Source: Fibrella aestuarina BUZ 2 (GTDB lineage: Bacteria; Bacteroidota; Bacteroidia; Cytophagales; Spirosomataceae). Taken from it: DNA of 64,000 bases. The position numbers were made by a program, and so were the translations under genes. Under the pieces are notes generated by a model. It saw only the letters and a list, made by a program, of their open reading frames with translations. It made no database searches and was not told the DNA's origin. Positions 61,428 to 64,000 of the stretch are shown here, piece by piece. The DNA lies in the NCBI RefSeq assembly GCF_000331105.1, contig NC_020054.1:3656478-3720477 (forward strand), written 5' to 3'. Every line of letters starts with the position of its first letter. Positions within the stretch are counted from its first letter, which is position 1.

Positions 61428-64000
61428 TTATTCCTTCAACACTTTTTTGACGGTAACGCCCTCACTCGTTTGTACCGTGATCAGGAAGAGACCAGTGGGC
61501 TGGCTCCGCAGGCTGATGGTGTGCCGCAGGGTCTGGGCGGTTTTCTCGACGACGGCCGTCTGTACCACACGGCCAGCCAGGTTGCTAACCGACACCGTAA
61601 TGGGCCCGCGGTAGGTGCTTTCCCAACTCAGGGTGGCGAGGTCGGCGGTTGGGTTAGGCGAGATCGTCAGCGCCGGTTGCGGTTCGGTCGCCAGAATGGG
61701 CGGGGCGGCGGGCGCCAGCGACCAGGGCACGAGGCCGGCCTCAGGCGTGGGGAGGCGGTTGGTGGTGAACACGTGCCACTGCCCCGGTTTCATCGAGATG
61801 GTGGTGTCAGACCGAACGGCCCGCCCCGTAAAGTAATCGTACCAGAGGCCCGCCTGCGGCAGGTTTAGCGCCACCACATTGTCCTGCAAATCGAAGTTAC
61901 CCATCACTACGGCCTTCTGGTCGGTGCCGGTCAGCGTCAGGCTTTTGACAGGCGTGTTGGCGACGAAATTGTAGTTGGTCGTCTGGAACGCAGGTACGTT
62001 CATTTTCAGCCGGATCAGCTCCTGATACACGCGCAGCAGCTTGGCCCGGTTAGCGTCGCGGAGGTATTCCCAACGAATGGGTTTGGCACCCGTGCGGCCG
62101 TTTTCTTCGATGCTGACGTCATAACCCAGCTCGCCAAATTGCCAGATGAGTTTGGGGCCGGGCACGCTCAGGAACAGGGCGGCAGCAAGCTTGGCCCGCT
62201 CAAGGGCCGTGGCCGGGTCTTTGGTGTTGTAGCTGCCGTTGGCGGAGCCGTTGCGCTGTACGTCGAACAGCAGCCGCTCTTCGTCGTGGCTTTCCATGTA
62301 GCCCACAATGTTCGGGTTGTTCCAGCCGCGTAGCTTGTACGAAATCCAGTCGAAGTTATCGTCGCGGCCATTGACGACGCCCTTGGCGGCAAAGCGGTAA
62401 TTGTAATTGTGGTTGCCCCAGAAGAGCATGCCGTAGTCGGCGAGTTCTTTCTCTTCGGTATTGTCGGCAAAGTGTTCGAGCAGCACGTAGGCGCTTTTAT
62501 CATAGGCCCGAATTTCGTTGTAAATCCGTTTCCAGATGGCGACGCGGCTGGCGTCGTAGGCACTCCAGGCGTTGACGTCGCCGCCCGAATTTTTCTGCGT
62601 AAAGCCTTTCGACAAATCGAACCGGAAGCCGTCGAATTTGTATTCCTGGAGCCAGTACTGATTCACGCGCTGCACGAAAGCCTGGGTGGCGGGGCTCTCG
62701 TGGTTGAAGTCGAAAAAGACGCTGAACGGGTGCGTCGCCTGCTGATTGAAGAACGGACTATCGGCCGAGGGTTTGTCGCCGTTCCAATACATCTTCACAT
62801 ACGGGAATTCGTAGTCGGCCTGGTTCAGCACCATGTCGAGGATCACGGCGATCCCGTTTTCGTGGCATTTATCGACAAAGGCTTTCAGGTCGTTCTTAGT
62901 CCCGTAAGCCTTGTCGGGTGCGAAGTAATAAATAGGATTGTAGCCCCACGAATCGTTGCCTGAAAACTCCATGATCGGCATCAGTTCGATGGCATTGACG
63001 CCCAGCCGTTTCAGGTAAGGCAGTGAGTCGATGACCGTTTTATACTGGCGGGTGCTCACAAAATCGCGCACGAGCAGCTCATACACGACCATGTTTTTAG
63101 CGTCGGGCCGGGTAAACGACGCGACTTTCCAGGGATACGGTGTTTGGCCCGTTTGCAGCAACGATACGATCTGTCCGTTGGCTTTGGTCGGGAAGGGTTT
63201 CAGGCCTGAGTACGTGCTCGTCAGGAACGAATCGTTGTTGCGGTCGAGGATCTTGTCGCTGTAGGGATCGCCGGTAGCTACCTGCCCGTCGATCAGGTAC
63301 TGAAACGCGAGTTCCTGACCGGCCGTCAGCCCTTTAAGTTCGAGCCAATAGCGGCTGCCGTCGGGCGTGCGGTTCATAAGCGACGACGGTACGGGCGTCC
63401 AGTCGTTTTGTTCGCTGATCACGTTGACGTACTGCTTCAGCGGGGCAAACAGCACGAGCGTCGCACTCGTCGGGTCAGTGGGGCTGTAGTTGATGCCGTC
63501 GCGCAGGCCCGTCGGTACGTTGGCAACCAGCGGCGTGGGTTTCACATAGAGCAGAAACGAATCGCTGGCCACCTCAGAGGCGGTCTGTGCGGTCACGACC
63601 ACTTTACGCAGGGTGTTGGTGGCCGATCCCGTCGGTACGTTCGTGACCAGTGAGTCGGCGTTGGTCGCTGAGGCCGAGACGACTCCGTCGACGCGCAGGG
63701 TCAGGGTCGACTTGGCCGACACGTTGGCCCGTACCGGTACGTTGGTGTTGGTTTCGACGAACAGGAGTTTGGCCGTTGGTCGGGCCAGGCTGACCGTCAG
63801 TTTCGCGTCGTAAATCCGCACGAAAAAATCTTCGCTCTGCGCTTTGCCGTCGCCGCTTTTAACGACCAGCCCCAGCCGCCGGATGGGCGTGTTGGCCGGT
63901 ACCCGGTAATAGGTACGCGGCACGAGTTTAATCTGCCAGCGATCGTTGCCCAGGGCGGTCATTTTGCCGGGCTCAAACGGCGCGTTAAAATTGGTCTGGT
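61428..64000 (-). CDS. T9SS-exported alpha-amylase-family enzyme, 5' end beyond the window
   Basis: At least 857 residues; the open frame continues past the right edge of the window (QTNFNAPFEPGKMTALGN), so the ATG at 63962 is internal. An N-terminal beta-sandwich region (starch-binding or DUF4961-like) precedes an isoamylase/CBM48-like segment (STYSGLKPFP, YQYLIDGQV). The GH13 catalytic part follows, with nucleophile Asp in GFRFDLSKGF, Glu in VLLEHFADN and third Asp in YMESHDEERL. The last 75 residues are a type A sorting domain (ISPNPTADLATLSWES, SLRSQPTGLFLITV). It would be a secreted starch- or glycogen-degrading enzyme. Neighbouring sus genes are not seen. Confidence 0.92.
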   Translation of the reverse strand, partial: QTNFNAPFEPGKMTALGNDRWQIKLVPRTYYRVPANTPIRRLGLVVKSGDGKAQSEDFFVRIYDAKLTVSLARPTAKLLFVETNTNVPVRANVSAKSTLTLRVDGVVSASATNADSLVTNVPTGSATNTLRKVVVTAQTASEVASDSFLLYVKPTPLVANVPTGLRDGINYSPTDPTSATLVLFAPLKQYVNVISEQNDWTPVPSSLMNRTPDGSRYWLELKGLTAGQELAFQYLIDGQVATGDPYSDKILDRNNDSFLTSTYSGLKPFPTKANGQIVSLLQTGQTPYPWKVASFTRPDAKNMVVYELLVRDFVSTRQYKTVIDSLPYLKRLGVNAIELMPIMEFSGNDSWGYNPIYYFAPDKAYGTKNDLKAFVDKCHENGIAVILDMVLNQADYEFPYVKMYWNGDKPSADSPFFNQQATHPFSVFFDFNHESPATQAFVQRVNQYWLQEYKFDGFRFDLSKGFTQKNSGGDVNAWSAYDASRVAIWKRIYNEIRAYDKSAYVLLEHFADNTEEKELADYGMLFWGNHNYNYRFAAKGVVNGRDDNFDWISYKLRGWNNPNIVGYMESHDEERLLFDVQRNGSANGSYNTKDPATALERAKLAAALFLSVPGPKLIWQFGELGYDVSIEENGRTGAKPIRWEYLRDANRAKLLRVYQELIRLKMNVPAFQTTNYNFVANTPVKSLTLTGTDQKAVVMGNFDLQDNVVALNLPQAGLWYDYFTGRAVRSDTTISMKPGQWHVFTTNRLPTPEAGLVPWSLAPAAPPILATEPQPALTISPNPTADLATLSWESTYRGPITVSVSNLAGRVVQTAVVEKTAQTLRHTISLRSQPTGLFLITVQTSEGVTVKKVLKE

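Overview
The window looks like a chromosomal segment of a Bacteroidota bacterium of the class Cytophagia, most like Spirosoma and its relatives. Several things point there: proteins with C-terminal type IX secretion (Por) sorting domains, a MurF-alanine racemase fusion, DUF4403, DUF5683 and DUF4136 proteins, a long Bacteroidota-type signal peptidase I, the parA-parB-DUF5683-dapB-lepB neighbourhood, TAnnTTTG-type -7 boxes, and a GC-rich composition (by eye, not computed). I see no rRNA, tRNA, insertion sequence, prophage or CRISPR array. Genes are densely packed on both strands, and most are housekeeping or envelope genes.

Layout. 1-13 kb: a 5'-truncated galactokinase, a transaldolase, FtsE, a DUF4403 lipoprotein, a 3-methyladenine glycosylase, a lipoprotein, a GH106-like glycoside hydrolase, a CPA1 antiporter, a secreted nucleoside hydrolase and CorA. 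13-21 kb: MurF-Alr, thioredoxin, a short-chain dehydrogenase, an outer-membrane protein, an AsmA-like/GT51 transglycosylase and a ferredoxin. 21-27.8 kb: lepB, dapB, DUF5683, a 58-residue zinc-ribbon protein, parB, parA and an orphan ABC ATPase. 28-40.6 kb: small envelope proteins, a beta-propeller, 6-phosphogluconate dehydrogenase, a DUF937-OmpA protein, a trypsin-like protease, an MFS transporter, a predicted toroid protein with a DIDDTA motif, and a DUF255 thioredoxin-domain protein. 41-49.5 kb: a PQQ-type sugar dehydrogenase, a T9SS cargo protein, an AT-rich gap of about 830 bp, an ALDH7-like dehydrogenase, a tandem lipoprotein pair (one copy broken) and carboxynorspermidine decarboxylase. 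49.5-53.6 kb: a likely copper-handling cluster. 53.6-64 kb: a LysM-M23 peptidase, thioredoxin reductase, a TPR-PD40-OmpA protein, QueE, a second barrel-like protein, N-carbamoylputrescine amidase and a 5'-truncated T9SS alpha-amylase.

Functional links. AguB and NspC are two steps of the agmatine-putrescine-spermidine route. TrxA and TrxB form a thioredoxin couple, though 39 kb apart. ParA, ParB, DapB and LepB form a recognised Bacteroidota neighbourhood. The HMA-MauE protein, the His/Met-rich outer-membrane protein, the Cys-rich four-helix protein and the secreted HMA protein probably act together on copper.

The most unusual signal is non-coding. (1) The word GGTACGT/ACGTACC recurs far more often than chance, in all frames and on both strands. 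(2) Many transcription units end in very long, nearly perfect hairpins with arms of 20-46 bp, and four of these share an apical TGGCTRACGC core although their arms are unrelated. (3) AT-rich palindromic elements built on TAATGTATAATG recur, and one of them encodes the hydrophobic core of a signal peptide. Two genes each carry a single in-frame stop codon.
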